Part shown: piece after piece, positions 55,628 through 64,000 of the stretch
Position numbering within the stretch: position 1 is the stretch's first letter
How the letters are laid out: the number at the start of each line of letters is the position of its first letter
From: an uncultured SAR86 cluster bacterium
GTDB taxonomy: Bacteria > Pseudomonadota > Gammaproteobacteria > Magnimaribacterales > AG-339-G14
Assembly (NCBI GenBank): GCA_902632605.1
Contig: CACPDB010000005.1
Coordinates: 62,001-126,000 of the forward strand
Length of the DNA: 64,000 nucleotides
Direction: 5' to 3'
The notes under the pieces: model-generated
What the model saw: only the letters and a program-made list of their open reading frames with translations
Told to the model about the DNA's origin: nothing
Databases searched by the model: none
Position numbers and translations under genes: made by a program

Positions 55628-56041
55628 ATGAGCGAAGATAAAAATTTAAGAAAAGCCGGTTTAAAGGTAACTCTTCCAAGAGTCAGAATCTTAGAGATTT
55701 TTGAAAACTCATCTGAAAGACATTTAAGCGCTGAAGACATATACAATAAAATAAGAGAGGGGGGAGATGAAGTTGGTTTGGCAACGGTCTACCGAGTTCT
55801 CACTCAATTTGAATCGGCTGGAATTTTAATGAAACAAAATTTTGAAGATAATTTTTCAGTCTATGAGCTTGTTTCCGATGATCATCATGATCATATGGTT
55901 TGCATTGATTCCGGCGAAGTAATTGAGTTCAAGAATGATGTAATCGAAAATGAACAGGATAAGATTGCAAAAGAACATGGTTATAAAATTGTTGATCATA
56001 AATTAGTTTTATATGTGAAGCCTTTGAATGGTAAAAAATAA
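55628..56041 (+). CDS. fur: Ferric uptake regulator Fur
   Basis: LRKAGLKVTLPRVRILEIFE, GLATVYRVLTQFESAGI, HHDHMVC. Confidence 0.95.
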   Translation: MSEDKNLRKAGLKVTLPRVRILEIFENSSERHLSAEDIYNKIREGGDEVGLATVYRVLTQFESAGILMKQNFEDNFSVYELVSDDHHDHMVCIDSGEVIEFKNDVIENEQDKIAKEHGYKIVDHKLVLYVKPLNGKK

Positions 56042-56558
56042 AGATAAAAAATCAAAATTAGACTTAGACGAAACTCCTAAAAGTAGTCAAGAAGAAAAAG
56101 ACATCGATACCTCTCTTGAGGAAGAAAATGTGGTTTTATCAGAGTTGGTAAAATCCCTAGAAGAAAAAATCCTGAGGGCTCAGGCTGAAATAGAAAATGT
56201 AAGAAAAACATCTCAAAAGGAGATATTGAAAGCAAGAATTTATGCCTCAGAATCATTAGCAAAAGAACTTCTATCGCCTATTGATAATCTCCAAAGAGCT
56301 TTAGAGCATTCCGATCAGGATGTTCCTAAGTCCTTGCTAGAATTAGTTTTAAAGGAGATTAATCAAGCTTTTTCTAATAATGATGTGAAAGAAATTAATC
56401 CCATAGGCGAAAAATTTAATCCTAATTTTCATGAGGCACTCTCAGTACTAGAGGATCAGAAAAAGGGTCCAGATGAAGTTATAGAAGTCATTCAAAAAGG
56501 ATACATGATAGAAGATAGAGTAATCAGACCCGCTCTCGTTGTTGTAAATAAAGTTTAG
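56028..56558 (+). CDS. grpE: Nucleotide exchange factor GrpE
   Basis: RAQAEIENVRKTSQKEI, LLSPIDNLQRAL; upstream of dnaK. Confidence 0.93.
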   Translation: MVKNKDKKSKLDLDETPKSSQEEKDIDTSLEEENVVLSELVKSLEEKILRAQAEIENVRKTSQKEILKARIYASESLAKELLSPIDNLQRALEHSDQDVPKSLLELVLKEINQAFSNNDVKEINPIGEKFNPNFHEALSVLEDQKKGPDEVIEVIQKGYMIEDRVIRPALVVVNKV

Positions 56559-56565
56559 TTTTTTA

Positions 56566-56593
56566 CTTGTTTTTTTTTGTTTAGCCCCTATTT
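56566..56593 (+). promoter_or_regulatory. Putative sigma32-type heat-shock promoter upstream of dnaK
   Basis: CTTGTTT (56566-56572), 12-nt spacer, CCCCTATTT starting 56585. Confidence 0.4.
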
Positions 56594-56622
56594 AAGGTTA
56601 AAGAATATATTAAGGAGTAAAA

Positions 56623-58545
56623 ATGTCTAAAATAATTGGTATTGATTTAGGTACAACTAATTCTTGTGTATCTGTCTTAGAAAGTGGTCAACCAAAAATT
56701 ATAGAAAATGCTGAGGGTGACAGAACAACCCCGTCAGTGGTTGCATACACTGATGGAGAAATCCTAGTAGGTCAAAGCGCTAAAAGGCAAGCTGTAACAA
56801 ATCCAGAAAATACTCTTTATGCAATTAAGAGACTTATAGGAAGAAAGTTTGATGGAGAAATCAAAAAAGAATCGGAAGTAGCACCATATAAAGTTATTAA
56901 AGCTGATAATGGAGATGCTTGGGTGGAGGTAAAAGGAGAAAAACTCGCTCCACAACAAATTTCTGCACAAGTTTTAACAAAAATGAAAAAATCCGCTGAG
57001 GATTACTTAGGTCATGAGGTTAAGGATGCAGTTATAACTGTACCTGCATATTTTAATGATTCGCAAAGACAAGCAACCAAAGATGCTGGCAAAATCGCTG
57101 GCCTTGAGGTTAAAAGAATTATTAATGAACCGACAGCAGCTGCTCTTGCCTTTGGAATGGATAAAAAAACCGGAGATCAAAAAGTAGCAGTTTATGACTT
57201 GGGTGGAGGTACTTTTGATATCTCAATTATAGAGTTAGCTGAAATTGATGGGGAGAAACAGTTTGAAGTTCTGTCTACTAATGGAGATACTTCTTTAGGT
57301 GGCGAAGACTTCGATAATGTATTAATAGACCATCTTGTTGATGAATTTAAAAAAGAACAGAATTTTGATTTAACTCAAGACTCATCTGCAATCCAAAGGT
57401 TAAAAGAGGCAGCTGAAAAGGCAAAAATTGAGCTTTCCTCCAATCAGCAAACGGAAATAAATTTACCTTACATCACAGCAGATTCATCAGGTCCAAAACA
57501 CCTTCTTTTGAAGCTAACAAGAGCAAAATTAGAATCTCTTGTAGGAGATCTTGTTTCCAAAACTTTAACGCCGGTCGATGTAGCTCTTAAAGATGCAAAA
57601 TTATCCACTTCAGAAATAAGTGATGTAATTTTAGTAGGAGGGCAAACAAGAATGCCTCTTGTACAAGAAAAAGTAAAAGAATTTTTTGGTAAAGAACCAA
57701 GAAAGGACATAAACCCTGATGAGGCTGTAGCTGCTGGAGCTGCGATTCAAGGGGCGGTTCTATCAGGAGATGTTACAGACATTCTTCTATTAGATGTGAC
57801 TCCACTGACTCTAGGAATTGAAACAATGGGCGGAGTAATGACTCCTCTGATAGAAAAAAATACAACGATACCGACAAATAAATCTCAAATTTTCTCTACA
57901 GCAGAAGATAATCAAACCGCCGTTACAGTAAATGTAGTGCAAGGCGAAAGAAAGCAAGCCAAAGATAATAAACAACTAGGTTTATTTAACCTAGATGGAA
58001 TTCCTGCTGCTCCAAGAGGAATGCCTCAAATAGAAGTCTCTTTCGATATAGATGCAAATGGCATATTGAATGTATCAGCAAAAGATAAGGCAACAAATAA
58101 AGAGCAATCAATAACTATCCAAGCATCAAGCGGTCTTTCTGAGGAAGAAATAGAAAAAATGGTCCAGGATGCTGAAGCCAACGCAGAGGATGACAAAAAA
58201 TTTGAAGAACTTGTGCAGGCAAGAAATGCTGCGGATACTCTTATTCATGGATGTAAAAAAACTCTTGACGAGTCTGCAGATAAAGTCGAGCCTTCAGAGA
58301 AAGATAGTATTGAAGCTGCTATTGTAGATTTAGAAGAAGCTTTAAAAGGTGAAGATAAAAATCAGATAGAGGAAAAAACTAAATCTTTAGCTGACGCATC
58401 ATCTTCTTTGGCTCAAAGGCTTTATGCGGAACAACAGCAAGAAGCTCAAGCAAATGAAAATAATACTGAATCTGACTCTAGCAATTCTGCAAATGACGAA
58501 GTTGTCGATGCAGATTTTGAAGAAGTAAAAGAAGAGAAAAATTAA
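56623..58545 (+). CDS. dnaK: Chaperone DnaK
   Basis: [16 protein letters not shown]; full length. Confidence 0.99.
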   Translation: MSKIIGIDLGTTNSCVSVLESGQPKIIENAEGDRTTPSVVAYTDGEILVGQSAKRQAVTNPENTLYAIKRLIGRKFDGEIKKESEVAPYKVIKADNGDAWVEVKGEKLAPQQISAQVLTKMKKSAEDYLGHEVKDAVITVPAYFNDSQRQATKDAGKIAGLEVKRIINEPTAAALAFGMDKKTGDQKVAVYDLGGGTFDISIIELAEIDGEKQFEVLSTNGDTSLGGEDFDNVLIDHLVDEFKKEQNFDLTQDSSAIQRLKEAAEKAKIELSSNQQTEINLPYITADSSGPKHLLLKLTRAKLESLVGDLVSKTLTPVDVALKDAKLSTSEISDVILVGGQTRMPLVQEKVKEFFGKEPRKDINPDEAVAAGAAIQGAVLSGDVTDILLLDVTPLTLGIETMGGVMTPLIEKNTTIPTNKSQIFSTAEDNQTAVTVNVVQGERKQAKDNKQLGLFNLDGIPAAPRGMPQIEVSFDIDANGILNVSAKDKATNKEQSITIQASSGLSEEEIEKMVQDAEANAEDDKKFEELVQARNAADTLIHGCKKTLDESADKVEPSEKDSIEAAIVDLEEALKGEDKNQIEEKTKSLADASSSLAQRLYAEQQQEAQANENNTESDSSNSANDEVVDADFEEVKEEKN

Positions 58546-58567
58546 TTTTTCTATTTCTTAAAACATC

Positions 58568-59641
58568 ATGAGCAAGAGAGATTATTATGATGTTTTGGGA
58601 GTTCCTAAGGATGTTTCAAAAGACGCACTTAAAAAGGCTTATCGTAAGCTAGCTATGAAGTATCATCCGGATAGAAATCCTGATGATGACAAAGCGGCTG
58701 AAAAATTCAAAGAGCTTTCTGAAGCATATGAGATTCTTTCAGATGATCAGAAAAGACAAACTTATAATAGTTTTGGCCATGATGGTGTAAATTCTTCATT
58801 TACAAATTCACAAGGTGCTGCAGATGCATTTAGTGATATTTTTGGAGATATTTTTTCTGACATATTTGGAGGAGCTTCTTCGAGGAATTCTTCAAGAGGA
58901 AGAGATTTAAGCTATAACTTAGAGGTAGATTTAGAGGAGGCAGTATTTGGTAAATCCTTAAGTATAGAGATTCCTTCAAAAGAAAGATGCAATGGTTTAT
59001 GGAATAGATGTTCATATTGTGGCGGTTCTGGGGTAATAAGACAGCAACAAGGTTTCTTTTCAATGCAACAAACCTGTCCTCATTGCAGAGGCGAAGGAGA
59101 AATTCATGACCAAAATTGTTCCAATTGCAATGGAGTTGGTTTTATAAGTAAAGATAAGAAATTGTCGGTAAAAATTCCCGCTGGAGTTGATGACGGAGAT
59201 AGAATCAGGTTATCTGGAGAAGGAGAACTTGGGAGAGGAGGTTCTCGGGGAGATCTTTATATTTCTATAAATGTAAAAAAACATAAAATCTTCGAGAGAG
59301 ATGGCAAACATCTTTATTGTGAAGTTCCTTTGGATTTTGCTGATGCTGCTCTGGGGGGATCAATAGAAGTGCCAACACTAGTTGGAAAAGCAAAGATAAA
59401 AATTCCATCAGGAACTCAAAGCCATAAAATATTTAGACTCAACGGAAAGGGTATCAAACCTTTGAGAGGTGGCAGAGTAGGAGATATCTTGGTTAGAGTA
59501 ATTGTTGAGGTTCCAGTAAACTTAAACTCAAAACAGAAAGATTTATTGAACGATTTCAAAGCAAATATGTCTCATAAAGATAACTCACCTTTAATGAGCT
59601 CTTGGCTAAACTCAGCAAAGGATTTTTTTAAAAATTTATGA
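58568..59641 (+). CDS. dnaJ: Chaperone DnaJ with reduced zinc-finger region
   Basis: J domain with HPD (YHPDRNPDD); three intact CxxCxGxG repeats instead of four. Confidence 0.96.
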   Translation: MSKRDYYDVLGVPKDVSKDALKKAYRKLAMKYHPDRNPDDDKAAEKFKELSEAYEILSDDQKRQTYNSFGHDGVNSSFTNSQGAADAFSDIFGDIFSDIFGGASSRNSSRGRDLSYNLEVDLEEAVFGKSLSIEIPSKERCNGLWNRCSYCGGSGVIRQQQGFFSMQQTCPHCRGEGEIHDQNCSNCNGVGFISKDKKLSVKIPAGVDDGDRIRLSGEGELGRGGSRGDLYISINVKKHKIFERDGKHLYCEVPLDFADAALGGSIEVPTLVGKAKIKIPSGTQSHKIFRLNGKGIKPLRGGRVGDILVRVIVEVPVNLNSKQKDLLNDFKANMSHKDNSPLMSSWLNSAKDFFKNL

Positions 59642-60441
59642 CAACTCCTATACCTCCTGAGCAACGTATAAAATTTATTTTAGTAGGAGCAACTGGAAAG
59701 TTAGGAAGATCAATTTCATCTCATAATGCTTATATCACTTATGGTATTTGCTCGAAAGACAATCCTCATTTGGGAGAGGTAATAAGTGGCATTCAGGAAC
59801 CTTTAATCTCTTCTTTATCAGAAGTAAGTCTTGAGATTGCTAACATTCCCTTGGTAGTTGATGCATCGTATCCAGAAAATTTTGATAACATTTATGATTT
59901 TTGTTATCAAAATAAAATTCCTTTAGTGCTTGCTTCTACAGGCCACACCCAAGAACAGCTCAGAAAGTTAGACAAATTAGCAAAAAAAGTTGCCGTTTTA
60001 AAAGCACCTAACTTAAGTGAAGGAATCGCTTTCTTTAAAAAAATGATATTAAAACCCATAATCAGTCTTATTAATTCTAAGACAAACCTTGGAGCTATAA
60101 GTATCCAGAACGAGTATGATATTTCGGATGTAAAAATTAAAATTATTGAAACACACCACGATAAAAAGAAAGACGCCCCTTCAGGAACAGCTATTGATTT
60201 GAAAAATTACATTAAAAAAGGTCTAGGTCATATGGATTCAGAAATAGAAATCAAGTCCATTCGAGATAAGTCATCTGTAGGAAAACATGAAGTTATTTTT
60301 ACACTGAAAAATGAGGAATTTTCTGTTTCTCATAATGCTTTTAATAGAGACATATTTGGTCAAGGAATTTCACTTGCTGTGGATATTTTGGATAAAAAGC
60401 CTGGTATTTATTCCATGACAGAATTACTAGAAGGTCGATAA
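59638..60441 (+). CDS. dapB: 4-hydroxy-tetrahydrodipicolinate reductase
   Basis: [25 protein letters not shown]. Confidence 0.95.
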   Translation: MTTPIPPEQRIKFILVGATGKLGRSISSHNAYITYGICSKDNPHLGEVISGIQEPLISSLSEVSLEIANIPLVVDASYPENFDNIYDFCYQNKIPLVLASTGHTQEQLRKLDKLAKKVAVLKAPNLSEGIAFFKKMILKPIISLINSKTNLGAISIQNEYDISDVKIKIIETHHDKKKDAPSGTAIDLKNYIKKGLGHMDSEIEIKSIRDKSSVGKHEVIFTLKNEEFSVSHNAFNRDIFGQGISLAVDILDKKPGIYSMTELLEGR

Positions 60442-60479
60442 TTTTTTCTAGCATAAACTCTTTATTCTACTTTTGTAAT

Positions 60480-60630
60480 GTGTTCTAATTCGCGTTCTGT
60501 TTTTGTACAGAAATAAACACGCACTCGATTGGATAGAGTATTAGGGTGCTGATATTGCTCAATATCAGTTTAATGCTTAGCCACGAGGAGGAATAACCCA
60601 GCCCTAGGGCTACAAAAAAGGAGCATTCAA
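60480..60630 (+). promoter_or_regulatory. Putative rpsB (S2) leader
   Basis: Long structured gap: inverted repeat CTGATATTG/CAATATCAG and 12-nt palindrome AGCCCTAGGGCT (60600-60611) before rpsB. Confidence 0.4.
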
Positions 60631-61440
60631 ATGGAAATATCCATTGAACAAATGTTAAAGGCCGGAGTACATTTTGGTCATCAAACCAAATTTTGGAATC
60701 CCAAAATGCAGCCATATATTTTTGGCGATAGAAAAAAAGTTCATATTATTAATTTAGAGAAAACTCTTGAGTGCTTAGAGCCAGCCATTGAATTTTGTAA
60801 AAAACTTTCCGCATCTAATAATAGAATTCTTTTTGTAGGCACTAAAAGAGCTGCAAGAAGAGTCATAAAAGAGGAAGCCGAAAGGTGTAATATGCCTTAC
60901 ATTAATCATAGGTGGCTCGGAGGGATGTTAACCAATTACAAAACTGTAAGGTCGTCAATCAGGAGGCTGGAGATTCTTAATTCACAAGAAGAGGAAGGGA
61001 AGTTTGAAGATCTTACTAAAAAAGAAGTTCTAGGCATCAAAAGAGAAATGGAAAAGCTTGAACGCTCTATTGGAGGCATAAAAAATATTGGAGGTCTCCC
61101 AGAAGCTCTATTCGTTATTGATGTTGAAAATGAAAAAATTGCTGTGGCTGAAGCAAAAAAAATGGGAATACCAATAATTGGAATCGTTGATACAAATTCA
61201 AACCCAGACGATATCGACTTCGTTATTCCTGGAAATGATGACGCGATAAGATCTATATCTCTTATATCAAGAATAGTTTCAAATGCTTGCTTGGAGGGCT
61301 TTGAAACATCTGGTATATCGAGACAAACAAAAGATGGTCCAATTGTTGTTAAAAAATCTACTTTAAATGACGAACAAACTTCTGAATCTAGTGAAGATGA
61401 AAAATCTCTAGAAATCAAAGAAGAGATTAAGGAGGATTAA
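60631..61440 (+). CDS. rpsB: 30S ribosomal protein S2
   Basis: [25 protein letters not shown]. Confidence 0.99.
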   Translation: MEISIEQMLKAGVHFGHQTKFWNPKMQPYIFGDRKKVHIINLEKTLECLEPAIEFCKKLSASNNRILFVGTKRAARRVIKEEAERCNMPYINHRWLGGMLTNYKTVRSSIRRLEILNSQEEEGKFEDLTKKEVLGIKREMEKLERSIGGIKNIGGLPEALFVIDVENEKIAVAEAKKMGIPIIGIVDTNSNPDDIDFVIPGNDDAIRSISLISRIVSNACLEGFETSGISRQTKDGPIVVKKSTLNDEQTSESSEDEKSLEIKEEIKED

Positions 61441-62295
61441 ATGGCAATTAAAGCAGCTGACGTAAAAAATCTAAGAGAAAAAACTGGCTTAGGAATGATG
61501 GAGTGTAAAAAAGCTCTTGAAGAAGCAGGAGGAAATCTTGAAGAAGCAATTACAAATTTAAGAAAAAGTAGTGTTTTAAAAGCAGAAAAGAAAGCTTCGA
61601 GGACCGCAGTTGAAGGAATAATTCTTTCAAAAAAAATAGATTCAGATACCCTCTTTGTAGAAGTTAATTGCGAAACAGATTTTGTAGCTAAAGATGAAAG
61701 CTTTCTAGAGTTTTGCCAACAAATCCTTAACTTCGCTTGTGATAATAGATCTTTTGACAACATATTTGAAAAAGTATGCAACGGTATGGAGGAGCAAAGA
61801 ATGTCTTTGGTTCAAAAAATTGGAGAAAATATAGTCATAAGAAAAGTAGTAAAACTTTCGGGCAATATCTCAGAATTTTATATTCATTCAAATAAAAAGA
61901 TTGCCTCAGGAGTATCTTTAAAAAAAGGAAATGAAGAAATTGCCAAGGAAATAGCAATGCATGTTGCAGCATCAAATCCTTTAGTATTATCTCCTGAGCA
62001 TTTAGGGGAAGACTACATTCAAAAAGAGAGAGAAATATTTAAATCTCAAGTGGAGAAAGAAAATAAATCACCTGAAATCCTCGAAAAGATGATTGAAGGC
62101 AAATTAAATAAACAGCTGTCTGATGTAAGCTTATTGAAACAGCCTTTTGTCAAAGATCCTTCAATAAAAATTGAAAATTATTTATCTCAAGCAGATGCAG
62201 AAATAGAATCATTTGTGAGACTCGAGGTAGGTGAGGGCATAGAGGTCGAAAAAAAGGATTTTGCTGAAGAGGTCAAATCTCAATTGGAAAGTTAG
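61441..62295 (+). CDS. tsf: Elongation factor Ts
   Basis: VKNLREKTGLGMMECKKALEEAGGNLEEAI; VNCETDFVAKDE. Confidence 0.99.
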   Translation: MAIKAADVKNLREKTGLGMMECKKALEEAGGNLEEAITNLRKSSVLKAEKKASRTAVEGIILSKKIDSDTLFVEVNCETDFVAKDESFLEFCQQILNFACDNRSFDNIFEKVCNGMEEQRMSLVQKIGENIVIRKVVKLSGNISEFYIHSNKKIASGVSLKKGNEEIAKEIAMHVAASNPLVLSPEHLGEDYIQKEREIFKSQVEKENKSPEILEKMIEGKLNKQLSDVSLLKQPFVKDPSIKIENYLSQADAEIESFVRLEVGEGIEVEKKDFAEEVKSQLES

Positions 62296-62298
62296 ACA

Positions 62299-62395
62299 AT
62301 GTCAACATCAAATATAGTTCTTCTCGTGTTAAGTGGAAATTATTTTGATCTCAGCAACCAAAGGAATAGAAATAGGAATATTGGTAAATAATTAA
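62299..62395 (+). pseudogene. pyrH: Possible degenerate pyrH (UMP kinase) remnant
   Basis: Frame 1: MSTSNIVLLVLSGNYFDLS (cf. RILLKLSGE at the PyrH N-terminus); another frame: ISATKGIEIGILVNN (cf. LGIQVGVVIGGGN); between tsf and frr where pyrH normally lies. Confidence 0.45.
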
Positions 62396-62953
62396 ATGAT
62401 TAGTGAAACCGAATTAGAAACTAAAGTGCAGATGGAAAAAACAATAGTTTCTTTAGAAAAGAAATTACAAAGAATTAGAACTGGCAGAGCAAATCCATCA
62501 ATCCTAGATTCAGTTGAAGTAGATTATTACGGATCCAATACCCCGGTAAGTCAAATGAGCAATATTTCCATTGAAGATGCACGGACCTTATCAATTGTTC
62601 CTTGGGAAAAGGATCAGGTTCAAAATATTGAAAAAGCCATTCAATCTTCAGATATTGGGCTTCAACCTGCAACATCTGGAGATGTTATTCGAGTAATAAT
62701 TCCAGAATTAACTGAAGAAACAAGAAAAGACCTTATAAAAGTAGCTAAATCAGAGGCAGAAAATTCCAAAGTTGCAATAAGAAATCAAAGAAGAGACGCT
62801 AACGCTCTTCTTAAGGAATTTTTAAATGAGAAAGAAATTTCTCAAGATGATTTAAGGCGCGGAGAAGAATTAATTCAAAAAATTACTGATGATTTTATAA
62901 ACAAGATAGATTTCCTTTTGGAAAAGAAGGAAAAAGATCTTTTAGAAATATAA
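62396..62953 (+). CDS. frr: Ribosome recycling factor
   Basis: LQRIRTGRANPSILDSVEVDYYGSNTPVSQMSNISIEDART. Confidence 0.98.
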   Translation: MISETELETKVQMEKTIVSLEKKLQRIRTGRANPSILDSVEVDYYGSNTPVSQMSNISIEDARTLSIVPWEKDQVQNIEKAIQSSDIGLQPATSGDVIRVIIPELTEETRKDLIKVAKSEAENSKVAIRNQRRDANALLKEFLNEKEISQDDLRRGEELIQKITDDFINKIDFLLEKKEKDLLEI

Positions 62954-62954
62954 A

Positions 62955-63653
62955 ATGAATCCAGACCTAAACCATGTGGCAATCATCATGGATGGTAATA
63001 CTAGATGGGCAGCTAAAAGAGATTTACCCTCTAAAAATGGTCATAAAGAAGGAGTAAAAAAAGCAAGAGAGGCCGTAGAATTTGCTTTAGAAAATAAAAT
63101 CCCTTATTTAACTTTATTTGCTTTTAGTACAGAAAATTGGCTTAGAGACGAAATTGAAGTAAAAGATTTAATATCTATATTTTTTGAAGCTTTAGAAGAT
63201 CAAACTCCCGAACTAATAAATGAGCAAGTAAAACTCAATTTCATTGGAGATATCACAAGGTTTAGTAAAAGATTGATAAATAAAATAGATAAATCTTCAA
63301 AAGCAACTGAAATAAATAATCCCAAGCTTAATTTGATAATTGCTGTTAGTTATGGTGGTAAATGGGATATCGTGAATGCAGTAAATAAAAGCAATTCAAA
63401 AAGCAATCAGAAGACAAAATTTACTGAAAAAGACTTAGAAGAAAACCTAGAAACTTCAGACTTTCCAAATCCAGATCTGATTATAAGAACCGGCGGTGAA
63501 AAAAGATTGAGTAATTTCTATTTATGGCAATCATCATATTCTGAACTTTATTTTTCAAATAGACTTTGGCCTGACTTTACAAAAAAAGATTTAAAAAAAG
63601 CTATCGAAGACTTTTTCAATAGAAAACGTAAGTTTGGTATTGAGACAGGGTAA
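62955..63653 (+). CDS. uppS: Di-trans,poly-cis-undecaprenyl-diphosphate synthase
   Basis: HVAIIMDGNTRWAAKR; LFAFSTENW; RTGGEKRLSNFYLWQ. Confidence 0.97.
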   Translation: MNPDLNHVAIIMDGNTRWAAKRDLPSKNGHKEGVKKAREAVEFALENKIPYLTLFAFSTENWLRDEIEVKDLISIFFEALEDQTPELINEQVKLNFIGDITRFSKRLINKIDKSSKATEINNPKLNLIIAVSYGGKWDIVNAVNKSNSKSNQKTKFTEKDLEENLETSDFPNPDLIIRTGGEKRLSNFYLWQSSYSELYFSNRLWPDFTKKDLKKAIEDFFNRKRKFGIETG

Positions 63654-63661
63654 CCATAGGT

Positions 63662-64000
63662 ATGAAAAGAGTTATTACGGGAATTACATTAGGGCTTGCT
63701 GCTCTATGTTTTGTTTTCCTGACATCAAACTTTTTTTTGCAACTTGTTTTATATAGCATCTTAATAATTTCATCTATCGAACTATTAAGACAAAAAAATA
63801 AAAATAATATATTCGTTTGGATAATCTTGGCTGTGGTTTTAGTGAATATTTTACTTGTGAAAACTATTACCGAAGATTTTTCACGAAGTTTCTTTTTTAC
63901 AGTTCTGTTAATTTCTGTTTTAACAGATGTCTTGGCTTTGGTTTTTGGAAAATTGATTGGGCATATCAAAATTGTTCCTACTATAAGCCCAAACAAAACT
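63662..64000 (+). CDS. cdsA: Phosphatidate cytidylyltransferase, partial at right edge
   Basis: Manual translation MKRVITGITLGLAALCFVFL...LISVLTDVLALVFGKLIGHIKIVPTISPNKT; CdsA-type FGK...SPxKT; after uppS. Confidence 0.9.
   Translation, partial: MKRVITGITLGLAALCFVFLTSNFFLQLVLYSILIISSIELLRQKNKNNIFVWIILAVVLVNILLVKTITEDFSRSFFFTVLLISVLTDVLALVFGKLIGHIKIVPTISPNKT

Noticed and set aside
60936-61418. 160-aa minus-strand ORF inside rpsB
   Set aside because: Antisense shadow ORF of a conserved ribosomal gene.
63616-63996. 126-aa minus-strand ORF at right edge
   Set aside because: Antisense to the clear start of cdsA.

Overview
The window is AT-rich, gene-dense bacterial chromosome. Gene order and protein similarity suggest a streamlined marine gammaproteobacterium, possibly SAR86-like; this lineage is an inference from gene order and composition, not a search. 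Most of it is a contiguous housekeeping block: coaE/yacG; lpxC-secA-argJ; rnr/rlmB; tRNA-tuf-tRNA-secE-nusG-rplKAJL-rpoBC-rpsLG-fusA; the complete S10/spc/alpha ribosomal protein clusters; uvrA/ssb; fabAB; rplU-rpmA-obg-proB; smpB-ssrA; bamE/fur; grpE-dnaK-dnaJ-dapB; and rpsB-tsf-frr-uppS-cdsA. I saw no CRISPR array, transposase, integrase or rRNA. The points most worth a second look are: (1) a ~97-nt apparent frameshifted remnant of pyrH at its expected position between tsf and frr; (2) a tRNA-Trp whose first two nucleotides are the last two nucleotides of the tuf stop codon; (3) a 535-aa membrane protein of unknown family just past the 3' end of ssrA, a common integration site; (4) several core proteins missing standard domains: DnaJ (first zinc repeat), SecA (C-terminal zinc tail), RNase R (N-terminal HTH and Lys-rich tail), ProB (PUA), BirA (HTH), and a MutT-type TPS-like protein without its Nudix half; (5) regulatory candidates: an L10-type leader, a sigma32-like promoter before dnaK, a strong sigma70-like promoter in place of the usual tufA, and a structured rpsB leader. 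No clearly new multi-gene system was found.
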